From: Proteus terrae
GTDB lineage: Bacteria > Pseudomonadota > Gammaproteobacteria > Enterobacterales > Enterobacteriaceae
Direction: 5' to 3'
Length of the DNA stretch: 64,000 bases
Assembly: GCF_003144325.1 (NCBI RefSeq)
Contig: NZ_PENS01000014.1
Location: 62,001 to 126,000, forward strand
Below are positions 36,053 to 45,602 of this stretch, piece by piece (position 1 is the first letter of the stretch; each line of letters opens with the position of its first letter). The notes under the pieces were generated by a model. It did not search any database. It saw nothing but the letters and a program-made list of their open reading frames with translations, and was not told the DNA's origin. The translations under genes were made by a program, and so were the position numbers.

Positions 36053-38752
36053 CTATTTAATATCTAAGATCTCAATTGTCACTATGGACATGGATTCTGG
36101 TGGCACTTGTCCTGGCACACCATTCTTCCCATAACCGCCACCTGGTTTTATATAAATTTTGGCTTTACCATTGATACCTGCTTTTGCAATAAAGGTATTC
36201 AGTGGTAACGGCAATTGTCGGTAAGGTAAAATAAGTGGCTTAGCTTTATCATAATTAAGAGTTACAGTGCCATCAGTTAACTCTTCATGCATTGTAAATA
36301 CAACGGTTTTACCTGCTATTGAAACCACAGGCTTACCCTGTTTTAATATTTTAAAGTAGGTGTTATCGTCATATTGTACGTAATTCTGTTTTTGGATCTC
36401 AGATAAAATGGATTTATTACGCTGGGCATTATCTTTTCCAATAATTGAATAAGCATAAGCAAGTTGCCCGGCAATCATTTGCCCTTCACCTGCCATTTTC
36501 TCAAGCTGCTCTTTTAGCGTTTTATTCTCTTTTAAAATCTTACTAGTATCTGTGTTAACTTTTGCTAATTCAGCATCTTTTGCTTTAATTTGCTCATTTA
36601 ATTTAGCAATAGATTCTGTTTGTTGTTGCTTTAACATACTAACTTGCTGTGCATTTTCTGTATTTTGTTTTTCTAATTGTACTTTTGCTTCAGCTAATTG
36701 AGCACTCAATTTATCCGTTGTATTTTGCTTTTCAGTGAGTTGTTTTTCTAACAATGCTAAAGTTTTCTCACTCTCTGTTTTGCTCGTGGTGACTTGAGCT
36801 AGTGCAATATTATTCTCTTTAAATTGTGCATCTAATGTTTGATATTTATTCGATAGCTCACTTTGCGCTTTCTCTAATTTAGCTATCAGATTATTTTTAT
36901 CAGTAATTAAATTATCAACGGCTTTTTCGCCAGCAGATAAACTCTTCTTCAAGTCAGCAAGTTCCGTAACCTTGTTATCTAACTGTGCTTTTAATTCTGG
37001 GATCTCTTTTAGTTTTTCATCTACTTGCTCTTTTTGCTGTTGAACAGCTAAAAGCGATTTATTAAGTTGAGTTTGTTCCTGATTACTTTTTTCAACTTGT
37101 GTTTTTAGTTGTGCTATTTCTTTGCGTTGTTCTTCAACAAGTTTGCTATTTGTATCTTGTTGCTTTTCTGCTTCTGCGACTTTTAATGCAAGCTCTTTAG
37201 ATAAATCTTCACGTTCTGATGTGATCTTCAATAATGTACTTTGTAATTTATCTATCTCTTTTTTCGCAGAGTCATCTTTTAACAATAGTTGAGCCTGTGC
37301 AAACTGAGTCTGCACATCTTCTTTCTCTTTCTTTATCGTTGCTAATTGATTTTGTACATCTGAAAGTTGTTTGGTTAATTTTTCTTGCTCGGCCGTTATT
37401 GTTAATAACGACTTTTCTAGCACTGTTATTTCTTGATTTTTTGCTGCTTCTAATTTATCTAACTCTTGTTCTTTTTGCTTATTATTATCATTTAGCAATT
37501 GCTGAGATTCGACATACTGAGCTTGTATGGCTTCTTTTTCTTGTTCAATTTTAGCAAGCAATATCTGTTTTTCATTCAACTGACTTATTAGCTTTTCTTG
37601 CTCTACTTTTATGCTTTCAAGTGAATTCTGTAATTTATCAATCTCTTTTTTGGCACTATCATCTTTTAACAGAGCTTGAGCCTGTTGATACTGAGATTGT
37701 AATTGCTCTTTTTCTTGTTCAAGCTGAGTATATTTCGCCTCTAAGGTTTTAAGTATCCCCGCTTGTTGCTCAAAATCTTGTTGCTGTTTTGCTAACTCTG
37801 TATTTTTTACTGTTGTTGCCTGTAATACATTCTCTTTTTCGGCTAGTTGCTTAACTAATAAGTCACGTTCTTTTTTTATTGTATCTAAATCACTCTGTAG
37901 CTTGGCTACAGCCTGTTTTAACGTGTCATCGGTAAGCAAGTTGTTCGCCGTCGCTAATTCTGCTTCTGTTTCAGCCAGCGTTAATTCAAGTTGTTTAATT
38001 TGGCTATTCGCATTTTGAAGTTTTTCTAAATGCTCTTTTGTTATAGCTACCTGCTCAGTGTATTTTTGATATAGCGTTTGGTATTTATTTCTCGTATCTG
38101 CTAAACGATTTAATAGCTCTTTATTAAAAAGAGGTTGTTTATGATCGAGTACAGAGCGATTGAAATGATATGCAAAGTGGAAAGGAATGGCCGTAACAGA
38201 ATAAAATGTTCCTGGAATAATATCTAACAAGAAATTGTCATTACGTTGAGGCCTTGCATAACTCTCTTTCGAATACAGAGCTAATGGGTTATAAACCGTT
38301 GCATTATTTCTGTAGCTATAACGATTAAGATCCTCTGGTGTAAATTGCGGTTTAATCGGAATAAATGAAAGCAACGGAGTTAAATAACGAGTATAGTCAC
38401 TCTTTAATTTTGAATAATCAGCAGGTAACACAGGGCAATTTTCTGCCAGCGTGATATCAGGAGTCTTAACAAGTTCGACTGCCTGATTATCTGTTTTAGC
38501 TGGCGTAGAAGGTTTAACTCGTTGCTCTGGTTTTGTTTGTTGAGTCGCTGTGGTGCGGTTTACTCCACGATTAGCCTGACCGGTTCTCGTTGACGATGAA
38601 ATTGTAGCAGATGTTTTAGGCTCAATTTTAATTGGCTTTTGTGTTTCAAAATAACGGTCAAAATCTTCAATAACAGAATTAAACTCATTATTGGCAAACG
38701 ACAGTGTTGGAAACAGCATAAAAGCGAGACAAACACTCTGCTTTAATTTCAT
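36053..38752 (-). CDS. Exported coiled-coil protein with FKBP-like C-terminus
   Basis: An 899-residue protein with a signal peptide of 20 residues (ending LSFA). Residues 40-100 are Ser/Thr/Pro-rich; 100-215 form a unique domain with aromatic patches (NRYSYRNNATVYNPLALYSK, TFYSVTAIPFHFAYHF). From about 215 to 755 it is an almost unbroken coiled coil rich in Gln, Lys, Glu and Leu, with no Pro apart from one. A 15-residue unit, LLKDDSAKKEIDKLQ, occurs twice identically (361-375 and 490-504), with looser copies near 272 and 419. The C-terminus (about 755-899) resembles an FKBP prolyl isomerase: EELTDGTVTLNY and GGYGKNGVPGQVPPES, preceded by a helix like the FkpA dimer domain; several active-site aromatics look missing. 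It follows the lipoprotein gene by five bases, with the ribosome site inside it. Likely a long periplasmic tether or scaffold; function unknown. Confidence 0.7.
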   Translation of the reverse strand: MKLKQSVCLAFMLFPTLSFANNEFNSVIEDFDRYFETQKPIKIEPKTSATISSSTRTGQANRGVNRTTATQQTKPEQRVKPSTPAKTDNQAVELVKTPDITLAENCPVLPADYSKLKSDYTRYLTPLLSFIPIKPQFTPEDLNRYSYRNNATVYNPLALYSKESYARPQRNDNFLLDIIPGTFYSVTAIPFHFAYHFNRSVLDHKQPLFNKELLNRLADTRNKYQTLYQKYTEQVAITKEHLEKLQNANSQIKQLELTLAETEAELATANNLLTDDTLKQAVAKLQSDLDTIKKERDLLVKQLAEKENVLQATTVKNTELAKQQQDFEQQAGILKTLEAKYTQLEQEKEQLQSQYQQAQALLKDDSAKKEIDKLQNSLESIKVEQEKLISQLNEKQILLAKIEQEKEAIQAQYVESQQLLNDNNKQKEQELDKLEAAKNQEITVLEKSLLTITAEQEKLTKQLSDVQNQLATIKKEKEDVQTQFAQAQLLLKDDSAKKEIDKLQSTLLKITSEREDLSKELALKVAEAEKQQDTNSKLVEEQRKEIAQLKTQVEKSNQEQTQLNKSLLAVQQQKEQVDEKLKEIPELKAQLDNKVTELADLKKSLSAGEKAVDNLITDKNNLIAKLEKAQSELSNKYQTLDAQFKENNIALAQVTTSKTESEKTLALLEKQLTEKQNTTDKLSAQLAEAKVQLEKQNTENAQQVSMLKQQQTESIAKLNEQIKAKDAELAKVNTDTSKILKENKTLKEQLEKMAGEGQMIAGQLAYAYSIIGKDNAQRNKSILSEIQKQNYVQYDDNTYFKILKQGKPVVSIAGKTVVFTMHEELTDGTVTLNYDKAKPLILPYRQLPLPLNTFIAKAGINGKAKIYIKPGGGYGKNGVPGQVPPESMSIVTIEILDIK

Positions 38753-38757
38753 AGTAA

Positions 38758-39249
38758 TTATTCACCTAATTTTTTTAATGTCGAATTAACTGACATAATC
38801 GACAAATAGCGAACTTTTGCACATAAAACTTCTGTTTTTGATTCAATACTCATTTTTAATAAATCTAAACTATCTTTACTTGCTGTACCTTGAACACTAC
38901 GGTACATCGCATTGATTTCGCTAATTTCTTTAAATGAGCTCATCATCGATTGATAATCAGATGGAGAAAAAGTTTTCAAAGAATCAAGTTGTTTGATACA
39001 AGCACTTTGCGGTGCCAGTCCCAATTTTCTTGCATCTACGCCACTATCAGCAGGCTCTGCAGCTGGTGCCATAGAAAGCGGTTGTGCAACAGCCGCTGGT
39101 TGAGCAGTTGCTACAGGCTGTGTGGTTTGTGCTGGCGCTGGCGTTTCAATTGGACGAGAGTGATCAGTCCACGCACACCCTGATAGGGCGAGGACGCTGG
39201 TTGCCATAAATACAGCGAGGACATTCTTTTTATTTTGTAATAAGGACAT
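38758..39249 (-). CDS. Putative lipoprotein, partner of the coiled-coil protein
   Basis: A 163-residue lipoprotein precursor. The lipobox is LALSGC at about residue 25. The mature N-terminus is a Pro/Ala/Gln-rich linker of about 45 residues (PIETPAPAQTTQPVATAQPA), and the rest is a compact helical domain with two cysteines (SACIKQLDSLKTF and EVLCAKVRYLS) that could form a disulfide. The residue after the lipid-bearing Cys is Ala, not Asp, so sorting to the outer membrane is expected. The coiled-coil gene starts five bases after the stop; the two are surely co-translated. No family recognised. Confidence 0.7.
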   Translation of the reverse strand: MSLLQNKKNVLAVFMATSVLALSGCAWTDHSRPIETPAPAQTTQPVATAQPAAVAQPLSMAPAAEPADSGVDARKLGLAPQSACIKQLDSLKTFSPSDYQSMMSSFKEISEINAMYRSVQGTASKDSLDLLKMSIESKTEVLCAKVRYLSIMSVNSTLKKLGE

Positions 39250-39252
39250 CAT

Positions 39253-39687
39253 TTTTCCTTAATTCCGATCAGTCTTAAATAAGAGCATATGAGTTGTCGC
39301 ATTTTAAGCCATTTTATTATAATTTTCTATTACCTACTGCATACTAAATAAATAAGCTAACACCCTTGGTTGCAATGAGTGTGCCTATCATTTCATTTAT
39401 TTTTTCTTAAAATACTACTTACATCACACTAAATGCATCAAATCTTGAATATCGGATTTATTTAGTAAAAATGTTGTCATATAAACTGATCGTTTTTTAT
39501 ATTGATGGAATAATACCAGATAATAATAAAAATAATAATAAAAATTTTATCATTTATTTACGCAATTTACGTGTGAAAAATACTCTTATATTTTGTTGCT
39601 GTTTTTTAATACCGAGATAAAATCAAAAAATGAATATCTAATATAAGCTTTGGTATTCATTTTATCCTTAAAAATAGGAGAACTAAG
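39253..39687. other. Intergenic region before the FMN reductase
   Basis: AT-rich spacer between divergent units, holding promoters for the lipoprotein operon and the FMN reductase gene. No gene or named site seen. Confidence 0.4.
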
Positions 39688-40236
39688 ATGAGTCATTTTA
39701 AAATTGGTATCGTTGTCGGTAGTTTAAGAAAAGATTCGTTTAATAAACAAACAGCACATGCCTTAATTAAGTTATTTCCTCAAGAATTTACCTATCAGTT
39801 TATCGATATTAGTACTCTCCCTCTCTATAACCAAGACGATGACAGTCATACCCCTTCTTCTGTTGTCGATTTCAAACAACAAATAAAAGCATGTCAAGGC
39901 ATCATCTTTATCACCCCTGAATATAACCGTTCAATACCTGGTGTGCTTAAAAATGCTATTGACCAAGCTTCTCGCCCTTATGGGACAAATGCTTGGGATA
40001 AAATTCCAGCAGGTATTATTGGGGTTTCAACTGGTAATATTAGTACAGCAATAGCTCAACAGCATTTACGTAATTCGTTAGCCTTCTTGAATATGCCAAC
40101 TCTAAATCAACCAGAATGTTATCTAAAATGGTATGATGGCATGGTTGAAAATGGACAGTTTTCAGAGAAAACAGCAACTTTTATGCAAAACTGGATTGAT
40201 GCCTACGTTGCTTTTGTGAAGCAAAATAATCAATAA
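39688..40236 (+). CDS. NADPH-dependent FMN reductase family protein
   Basis: A 182-residue cytosolic flavoprotein of the chromate/quinone reductase type (ChrR/YieF-like). The FMN phosphate loop is GSLRKDSFNKQTA, and the second signature is FITPEYNRSIPGVLKNAIDQ, with the isoalloxazine contact in GVSTGNISTAIAQ. Such enzymes reduce quinones, azo dyes or chromate and protect against oxidative stress. A clear ribosome site (AGGAGAAC) precedes the ATG. Single gene with its own terminator. Confidence 0.85.
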   Translation: MSHFKIGIVVGSLRKDSFNKQTAHALIKLFPQEFTYQFIDISTLPLYNQDDDSHTPSSVVDFKQQIKACQGIIFITPEYNRSIPGVLKNAIDQASRPYGTNAWDKIPAGIIGVSTGNISTAIAQQHLRNSLAFLNMPTLNQPECYLKWYDGMVENGQFSEKTATFMQNWIDAYVAFVKQNNQ

Positions 40237-40247
40237 TCCAACAAGCT

Positions 40248-40290
40248 AAAAAGAGCTTCATGTAAAAAACATAAGCTCTTTTTCTTTTTT
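40248..40290 (+). terminator. Intrinsic terminator after the FMN reductase
   Basis: AAAAAGAGCTT and AAGCTCTTTTT form an 11-bp stem with T-rich end TTTCTTTTTT. Confidence 0.85.
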
Positions 40291-40766
40291 ATCATCAAAG
40301 TTAATGTAATTTATTTGGTTATAATATCTCTACTGGTAAATAAAAATTTTAGTATTTCATAGGTAAAGAGTAACAATATCCTTGTTTACTTCACTATTAA
40401 ATAACACAAGACAAAAATAGATTATCATTAAAAGATATTTTTTATTATAACCATTAAGAATTGTTTATTATATAAACAAAAATAAATAAATTTAAATAGA
40501 ACTAGATCCGAGATCAATTTCAATCATTTATCTTATTAGCCCTAAAGCCAGAAAATATCAATAAGACTTCAACTTACTACCACATATAAAATTTACAATT
40601 TGATAATTATTTTTAATAATTTATATTAGGCTAGAACATTAGCCATCATAATGTGCGATACATATCTAAATATGTGCGATACACATCTAAATAATATGCA
40701 TCTACAATTGTGATAAACAAAAAAATTACCTATATTACTCATCCATTAAATACTGGCAGGTAAATC
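40291..40766. other. Intergenic region before the small paralogues
   Basis: AT-rich, no gene visible. Its one clear structure is the tandem 21-bp repeat listed at 40651-40692. Confidence 0.4.
40651..40692. repeat. Tandem direct repeat of 21 bp
   Basis: Two adjoining copies, 40651-40671 and 40672-40692, differ at one base; each begins ATGTGCGATACA and ends ATCTAAAT. A 21-bp period is two helical turns, so both copies face the same side of the helix. The repeat lies 75 bp before the small gene at 40767 and looks like a paired binding site. Confidence 0.6.
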
Positions 40767-40976
40767 ATGGATAAAAATTTAAAAGAAATTGAATGCGAAA
40801 TTGCTGCTCTAAAAATTGTTATCAAATCTTTACTTTCCACACTAAGTGATAAACAACGAAGGGATATGTTGGGCAATATATCTATAGTGCTTGAGGACAC
40901 ATCAAACAAATACCCTCAGCTCAATGAAGTTATTAACTTAACTGAGCAATATGTGAAGAAACTTACCCAAGCCTAA
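40767..40976 (+). CDS. Small helical protein, paralogue 1
   Basis: A 69-residue charged helical protein without signal or cysteine-based site (one Cys). It aligns over its whole length with the product of the gene at 41286: EIECEIAALKIVIKSLLSTLSDKQ here, and EYEIAAVKVILKALLLTLTDKQ there, then a shared Glu-Gln-Tyr-x-Lys-Lys end. The pattern recalls E. coli YecF (DUF2594) but I am not certain. A ribosome site (GGCAGGT) precedes the ATG. The two copies come from a tandem duplication and have diverged. Confidence 0.6.
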   Translation: MDKNLKEIECEIAALKIVIKSLLSTLSDKQRRDMLGNISIVLEDTSNKYPQLNEVINLTEQYVKKLTQA

Positions 40977-41285
40977 TGAAAACGATTATTTGCTATTGCT
41001 ATTAAGTTTACACCCTAATTTTATAGGGTGCTAATAGCATCCTATTGATTATTTTATATAGGATACACTGTGATTTTTCTTTCATTAATACAACACTAAG
41101 TTAAATTTACTGAATGTCTATTTTCCACATCTAAAATATCCTCATATTTACTGTTTTAATAAAAAATTGATAAAATTGCATATTCTTTTATCAATTTAAT
41201 TTTTTCTTGGATTTAATTAAACAATTAATTAATATGAAAAATAATCTATCACACAGCAATAAATTGTCGTTCTTTTGAGGATCTT
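40977..41285. other. Spacer between the two paralogues
   Basis: AT-rich and non-coding; the imperfect repeat ACACCCTAATTTTATAGGGTG near 41010-41030 may be a weak terminator of paralogue 1. Confidence 0.35.
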
Positions 41286-41489
41286 ATGGAAAAAAAAGTT
41301 GTCAATATAGAGTATGAAATTGCGGCAGTAAAAGTAATTTTGAAAGCCTTGTTATTGACTTTGACAGATAAACAAAAAGAAATAGTGATCCAGGATGTAC
41401 ATAAGACCATCAATGATGCTTATATCGATCACCCTCAATACCAAGATGTTATAAGTAAGACAGAACAATATATAAAAAAAATGCTCTAA
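41286..41489 (+). CDS. Small helical protein, paralogue 2
   Basis: A 67-residue product paralogous to that of the gene at 40767, with about 45 percent identical positions by eye. It keeps the YEIAAVKVILKALLLTLTDK core and the HPQYQDVISKTEQYIKKM end. GAGG stands before the ATG. The 309-bp gap between the copies lacks a good terminator but contains AT-rich DNA, so each may have its own promoter. Function unknown. Confidence 0.6.
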   Translation: MEKKVVNIEYEIAAVKVILKALLLTLTDKQKEIVIQDVHKTINDAYIDHPQYQDVISKTEQYIKKML

Positions 41490-41889
41490 GCATTGAGACA
41501 CTATTCTTCATCACCCTCTCTTTATTATTATTTATATTAGAGAGGATTTATATCTACATCTTTAAAAAATTAATCGCTTCAAGCTTTAACATAATCACTG
41601 ATTGATTATGAAAATTAAAATGGAAAGTACTTTTTAATTTATTGAATATAAATAAAATAACATTGCTATTTATAGAACGTTTAATTTGGATAATAATTTT
41701 CTTTTTCACATGATGAAAATAATAAAACATAACCACTTTAACACTCAATCAATGAGCAAGTTAAGCTTATTTATACTGTTAAATAAAAACAAGAATAATA
41801 AAAATTTAACCTTTAGATTTATTATATTTTTGTGTCTAACGAGTAAAAACTTACCACATTAGACACATACTTTATCAATTTTTTCTATA
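41490..41889. other. AT-rich spacer before the second receptor
   Basis: No supported gene. A 64-codon minus-strand open frame exists but reads like AT-rich noise (Lys, Ile, Phe, Asn). The TATTATT/GAGAGG region after paralogue 2 carries short inverted CTCTC/GAGAG arms that could act as a terminator. Confidence 0.35.
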
Positions 41890-43440
41890 TCAACGATTAG
41901 CTAGATTGAATTTTTGTACCGATAGCTGTAATTCTTCGGTTTGTCTTTCTAATGAAATGGCTGCTGCTGAAACTTGTTCAACTAAAGAGGCATTCTGTTG
42001 TGTTACGCTATCCATTTGAGTAATAGCCACACTCACTTGACCAATACCTTTACTTTGCTCTTCAGACGCACTAGTGATTTCTTTCATTATTGACGTTACC
42101 TGTTTAACTCCCGTCAAAATGTCTTCCATCGTTTTTTCCATATCACTGACTAAGCTTGCACCTTTTCTTACTCGCGTAGTGGAGTCAGCAATAAGCACTT
42201 CAATCTCTTTAGCGGCTTTGGCACTATCTCCTGCTAAATTACGCACTTCATTGGCGACAACCATAAATCCTCGCCCATGATTTCCTGCCCTTGCCGCTTC
42301 TACTGACGCATTTAAAGCAAGTATATTTGTTTGAAACGCAATATTATTAATAACGTCGATGATATCTGCAATTTTACTTGAACTATCAGAGATCCCATCC
42401 ATTGTTGTTACAACAGATTCAGCTAATTCATTGCCTTTTTCAACAGTCACTGATGCAACTTCAGCCAATTCTCTCGCCTGGTAAGCATGTTCCATGTTCT
42501 GGTTAACGGCAGCTGTTATCTCTTCCATACTCGCGGCTGTTTGCTCTAATGCCGTTGCTTGCTCTTCTGTACGAGAAGCCAAATCGTTATTCCCTTTGGC
42601 AATTTCAGATGCACCACGATAGATGCTTTCACTTCCCATTCGGATCGTACTTACCGCTTCATGCAAACTATTTTGCATATCATTTAATAACGGTATTAAT
42701 CGCCCAGCACAGTTATTACCAAAAGGCTCAAGGGACTGACTCAGATCGCCTTCTGTAATTTTCACAAAATGTTGGCGAATGCTTTCAAGTGGTTTTTGTA
42801 ACATTGCCAGTAAATAACGGTCAGTGAGGATCAGAATAACTCCCCCTAAAATGGCGCTAATAATAATAACAATTTGTGTCACTTCAATAAGCTCATCCAC
42901 TTCTTCAATGGTGCTATCAATTTTTATATTTGCAGTATTATTAAAGTTCTCACTCACATTACCTAATTCGCGACTCAACGCAGGTGTTACATTTTTTGCA
43001 TGATATTCATATTGCTCAATGGTGCCATTGAGCGCTAATTCCATCTGCTTTTTTACTCCTTGCTCAAAAAGAGCTTGCCATACATCCATTAGCTCTTTTG
43101 ATACTTTTGCATCCATCGGCCCTGGAGAAACAGACTTCATATATATAATCTGCTTTTCCATATTTTCCATCGCCAGTTGTGCTTGTGTAAAATCGACTTT
43201 TTTGCCTTCTGCTTTCTCCTTAACGAGACGATTTAATCGAGAAGTGAATCGAAAGTACTGATCATTTCCCTGACTGAGTGCAGCCATTTGTTTTATTATT
43301 TGATTATCAGATTGATTGCCTTTAGATATTTGTGATAGTGACCATGCGCTATAAAGACTGACACTGCCAAATAACACACATAATATCCCCAGAATGATTA
43401 TCATCATCAGACGAATAGTAATATTACGAAGTTTCTGCAT
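41890..43440 (-). CDS. Methyl-accepting chemotaxis protein, Tar/Trg type
   Basis: An inner-membrane chemoreceptor of 516 residues. The first helix (about 12-32) is followed by a Tar-type periplasmic four-helix domain, the second helix (about 190-212), a HAMP segment ([20 protein letters not shown]) and the signalling domain. The tip is [20 protein letters not shown] and methylation helices flank it ([20 protein letters not shown]). It lacks a C-terminal NWETF pentapeptide. The ATG at 43440 is used, since the frame's upstream TTG lies in the ribosome site. A sigma28-type promoter precedes it. Ligand unknown. Confidence 0.92.
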   Translation of the reverse strand: MQKLRNITIRLMMIIILGILCVLFGSVSLYSAWSLSQISKGNQSDNQIIKQMAALSQGNDQYFRFTSRLNRLVKEKAEGKKVDFTQAQLAMENMEKQIIYMKSVSPGPMDAKVSKELMDVWQALFEQGVKKQMELALNGTIEQYEYHAKNVTPALSRELGNVSENFNNTANIKIDSTIEEVDELIEVTQIVIIISAILGGVILILTDRYLLAMLQKPLESIRQHFVKITEGDLSQSLEPFGNNCAGRLIPLLNDMQNSLHEAVSTIRMGSESIYRGASEIAKGNNDLASRTEEQATALEQTAASMEEITAAVNQNMEHAYQARELAEVASVTVEKGNELAESVVTTMDGISDSSSKIADIIDVINNIAFQTNILALNASVEAARAGNHGRGFMVVANEVRNLAGDSAKAAKEIEVLIADSTTRVRKGASLVSDMEKTMEDILTGVKQVTSIMKEITSASEEQSKGIGQVSVAITQMDSVTQQNASLVEQVSAAAISLERQTEELQLSVQKFNLANR

Positions 43441-43492
43441 CGAATTTCTCAACTAACAAGATAAAGTAATCCCAATTGGGCGTAATGTACTC

Positions 43493-43519
43493 TTATCGAC
43501 ACTTTTTCAATTTATTTTA
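43493..43519 (-). promoter_or_regulatory. Sigma28 type promoter of the second receptor
   Basis: On the minus strand TAAAATAA, 11 bases, then GTCGATAA match the FliA consensus TAAAGTTT-N11-GCCGATAA at 5/8 and 7/8. It lies 53 bp before the start codon. Confidence 0.6.
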
Positions 43520-44094
43520 ATTTTTTACTAATTTTTTTTATAAATTTATTTTTAATTTTCTATACATAAAAATAGTTAGAGGGGAGAAGCAAAAGTGTTA
43601 CTTATATATCATTTTTTATAACTTGATGAAGAAAATATAAAATCATTTAAAATCATATCATTAAAATAAAGTGGTGATAAAAATGAATAATAATAGTTAA
43701 AGAAATAAAATAATAACTATATTGTTTATATAGTTACTTTCTTTAATAATTTATTTAAAGAATAAAAATTCTTCCAATAATAAATCTTATTATCACTTAA
43801 CTAGCATTTGAGCTTTATACTATTTATTTGATTATCACAGTGGCTACTCTCGAGTTATTTTAAGTAAGTAGGTGCGATTATAGATATTAGGAGGAAGGCG
43901 TTTACATGAGGTGATACAACCTGACTCACCTATTTAATATAAATAAAATTAAATAATTCTATTTTTATCTAAAAATAATCTGAAGCGCGGAAACAAATAT
44001 CGTCGAAACAAACTTCACCATCTGGTTTAAATCCATAACGAAAGAGAGTTTTTGTTACCTTCCTTGAGTGAGGAAGCAAAGCTGGGCTTCTTTG
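43520..44094. other. AT-rich spacer and left edge of the island
   Basis: AT-rich DNA without a supported gene up to about 43960. From 43969 to 44058 a minus-strand frame reads like the 3' end of a gene (TLFRYGFKPDGEVCFDD, ending ASDYF) with host-like composition; I cannot identify it. It joins the CbeA-like remnant, so the left border of foreign DNA is near 44060. Confidence 0.4.
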
Positions 44095-44316
44095 GTTCAG
44101 GGCGACGCCGTTGGCATGACGAGAATCGATGTCACCAATGGTCAACATCAACATCTATTCCATCTGGCTGATAAAACGTGGGAATACTTCATCCAACTTC
44201 AAAAATTCTGCGTTACTGAATTCACCGATAATGCTGGCTCGGTCAGCCAGATAGTGCAGTCGGTTTCCTTCCAGTACCAGACAAGCGCCAAAACAAGGTG
44301 ATTCTTTATTGCCTGT
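44095..44316 (-). pseudogene. CbeA/YeeU-family antitoxin remnant
   Basis: The minus strand reads SPCFGACLVLEGNRLHYLAD, then RASIIGEF and LDEVFPRFISQME, followed by a TAG stop at 44155-44157 and LTIGDIDSRH. This is the core of the YeeU/YafW/YfjZ antitoxins (TPCFGARLVQEGNRLHYLAD, LDQAFPLLMKQLELML), which pair with CbtA-type toxins and stabilise bacterial cytoskeletal filaments. The N-terminal third and the C-terminal strand (CGYVYLAVYP) are missing, so it is non-functional. Genes of this family are typical cargo of CP4-like integrative elements. Confidence 0.75.
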
Positions 44317-44361
44317 TTGGGATCACATTTATCACTCCGCCCTTTTCACTTATAACAAACA

Positions 44362-44377
44362 GGTGATATCATTCACC
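44362..44377. promoter_or_regulatory. Dyad before the topAI operon
   Basis: GGTGATATCATTCACC has 5-bp inverted ends GGTGA/TCACC. It may be an operator; it lies 50 bp before the leader ORF. Confidence 0.25.
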
Positions 44378-44411
44378 ACGTAAATACCTTTCAACTCAAC
44401 CCGAGGCTTCG

Positions 44412-44435
44412 ATGCTGGAGAATGTCATCATCTGA
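44412..44435 (+). CDS. Possible leader peptide upstream of topAI
   Basis: A seven-codon ORF (MLENVII) follows GAGG with good spacing, and its stop codon overlaps the first arm of a long hairpin (44434). E. coli topAI is controlled by a translated short leader ORF (toiL); this arrangement is compatible with such a control, but the peptide is only a candidate. A longer overlapping ORF from 44422 would run into topAI out of frame. Confidence 0.35.
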   Translation: MLENVII

Positions 44436-44475
44436 TAATCAGTTTCCCCGACCTTTACAGGCCGGACTGATTATC
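44434..44475 (+). promoter_or_regulatory. Long hairpin in the topAI leader
   Basis: GATAATCAGT (44434-44443) and ACTGATTATC (44466-44475) form a perfect 10-bp stem; inner CCG/CGG can extend it. It overlaps the stop of the leader ORF. Confidence 0.55.
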
Positions 44476-44536
44476 AATGCGCTAAAATCGAATGCGGACA
44501 CCGCTGTATGTTTGCATGTTTTACACATGATGATGA

Positions 44537-44809
<273 letters not shown>

Positions 44810-44819
44810 GGAGAGGATC

Positions 44820-45566
44820 ATGGATATCCCACGTATTTTTACTATTAGCGAAAGCGAACACCGCATTCATAACCCTTTTACGCCCGAAAAGTACAACACA
44901 CTGGGTCGAATATTACGCATGAAGCCGAATACTCGCATCCTTGATCTTGGCAGTGGCTCGGGGGAAATGCTCTGTACCTGGGCCCGTGATCACGCCATTA
45001 CTGGTGTCGGTATCGATATGAGTCAGTTGTTCAGCGAGCAAGCCAGACGGCGTGCGGAAGAACTCGGCGTAAGCAACCGTGTTCATTTCATTCATAACGA
45101 TGCCGCCGGGTATGTGGCAGAAGAAAAATGCGATGTAGCCGCTTGCGTCGGCGCGACATGGATTGCCGGTGGATTTGTTGGAATGGTTGAGTTGCTGGCG
45201 CGGAGCCTTAAACCAGGTGGGATCCTGCTCATCGGTGAACCCTACTGGCGTCAGTTCCCAGCATCAGACGAAATAGCCCAAGCCTGTGGCGTCAGCTCGA
45301 CGAGCGATTTCCTGACGCTGTCAGGACTTGTCAGCGAGTTCGACGGCCTCGGCTATGACGTGGTGGAAATGGTACTGGCAGATCAGGAAGGCTGGGACCG
45401 GTATGAGGCAGCGAAATGGCTGACCATGCGTCGCTGGCTGGACGCCAATCCTGATGATGACTTTGCAGCAGAAGTCAGAGCCGAGCTAAACATCTCGCCA
45501 AAACGTCACGTAACGTACACGAGAGAATACTTTGGCTGGGGCGTGTTCGCGCTCATCGCCAGGTAA
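44820..45566 (+). CDS. yjhP: YjhP, SAM-dependent methyltransferase
   Basis: A 248-residue class I methyltransferase, nearly identical in length and sequence to E. coli YjhP. The SAM loop is ILDLGSGSGEMLCTWA (about residue 40-56); motif II/III segments (VAACVGATWIAGGFVG, LKPGGILLIGEPYWRQ) follow. A ribosome site AAGGAGAGG precedes the ATG. It is the second gene of the topAI operon here. Its substrate is unknown; since yjhQ is missing, one may ask whether it takes part in neutralising TopAI. Confidence 0.92.
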   Translation: MDIPRIFTISESEHRIHNPFTPEKYNTLGRILRMKPNTRILDLGSGSGEMLCTWARDHAITGVGIDMSQLFSEQARRRAEELGVSNRVHFIHNDAAGYVAEEKCDVAACVGATWIAGGFVGMVELLARSLKPGGILLIGEPYWRQFPASDEIAQACGVSSTSDFLTLSGLVSEFDGLGYDVVEMVLADQEGWDRYEAAKWLTMRRWLDANPDDDFAAEVRAELNISPKRHVTYTREYFGWGVFALIAR

Positions 45567-45574
45567 AATAAGTC

Positions 45575-45602
45575 CCCGGTATTTCTGGCTGGAGATACTG
45601 GG
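45575..45602 (+). terminator. Hairpin terminator after yjhP
   Basis: CCCGGTATTT pairs with AGATACTGGG over 10 bp (two G-U pairs), followed after a few bases by CCTTTTCTTT. Confidence 0.55.

Noticed and set aside
41554..41748. 64-codon minus-strand ORF between the small paralogue and the second receptor
   Set aside because: Composition is AT-driven (Ile, Lys, Phe, Asn), with no ribosome site and no resemblance to a family.
43520..44094. Search for a second copy of the tRNA-Gly 3' end (att site) at the left edge of the island
   Set aside because: No stretch matching GAGCGGGCGAAGGG was found by eye, so no attachment-site pair is claimed.
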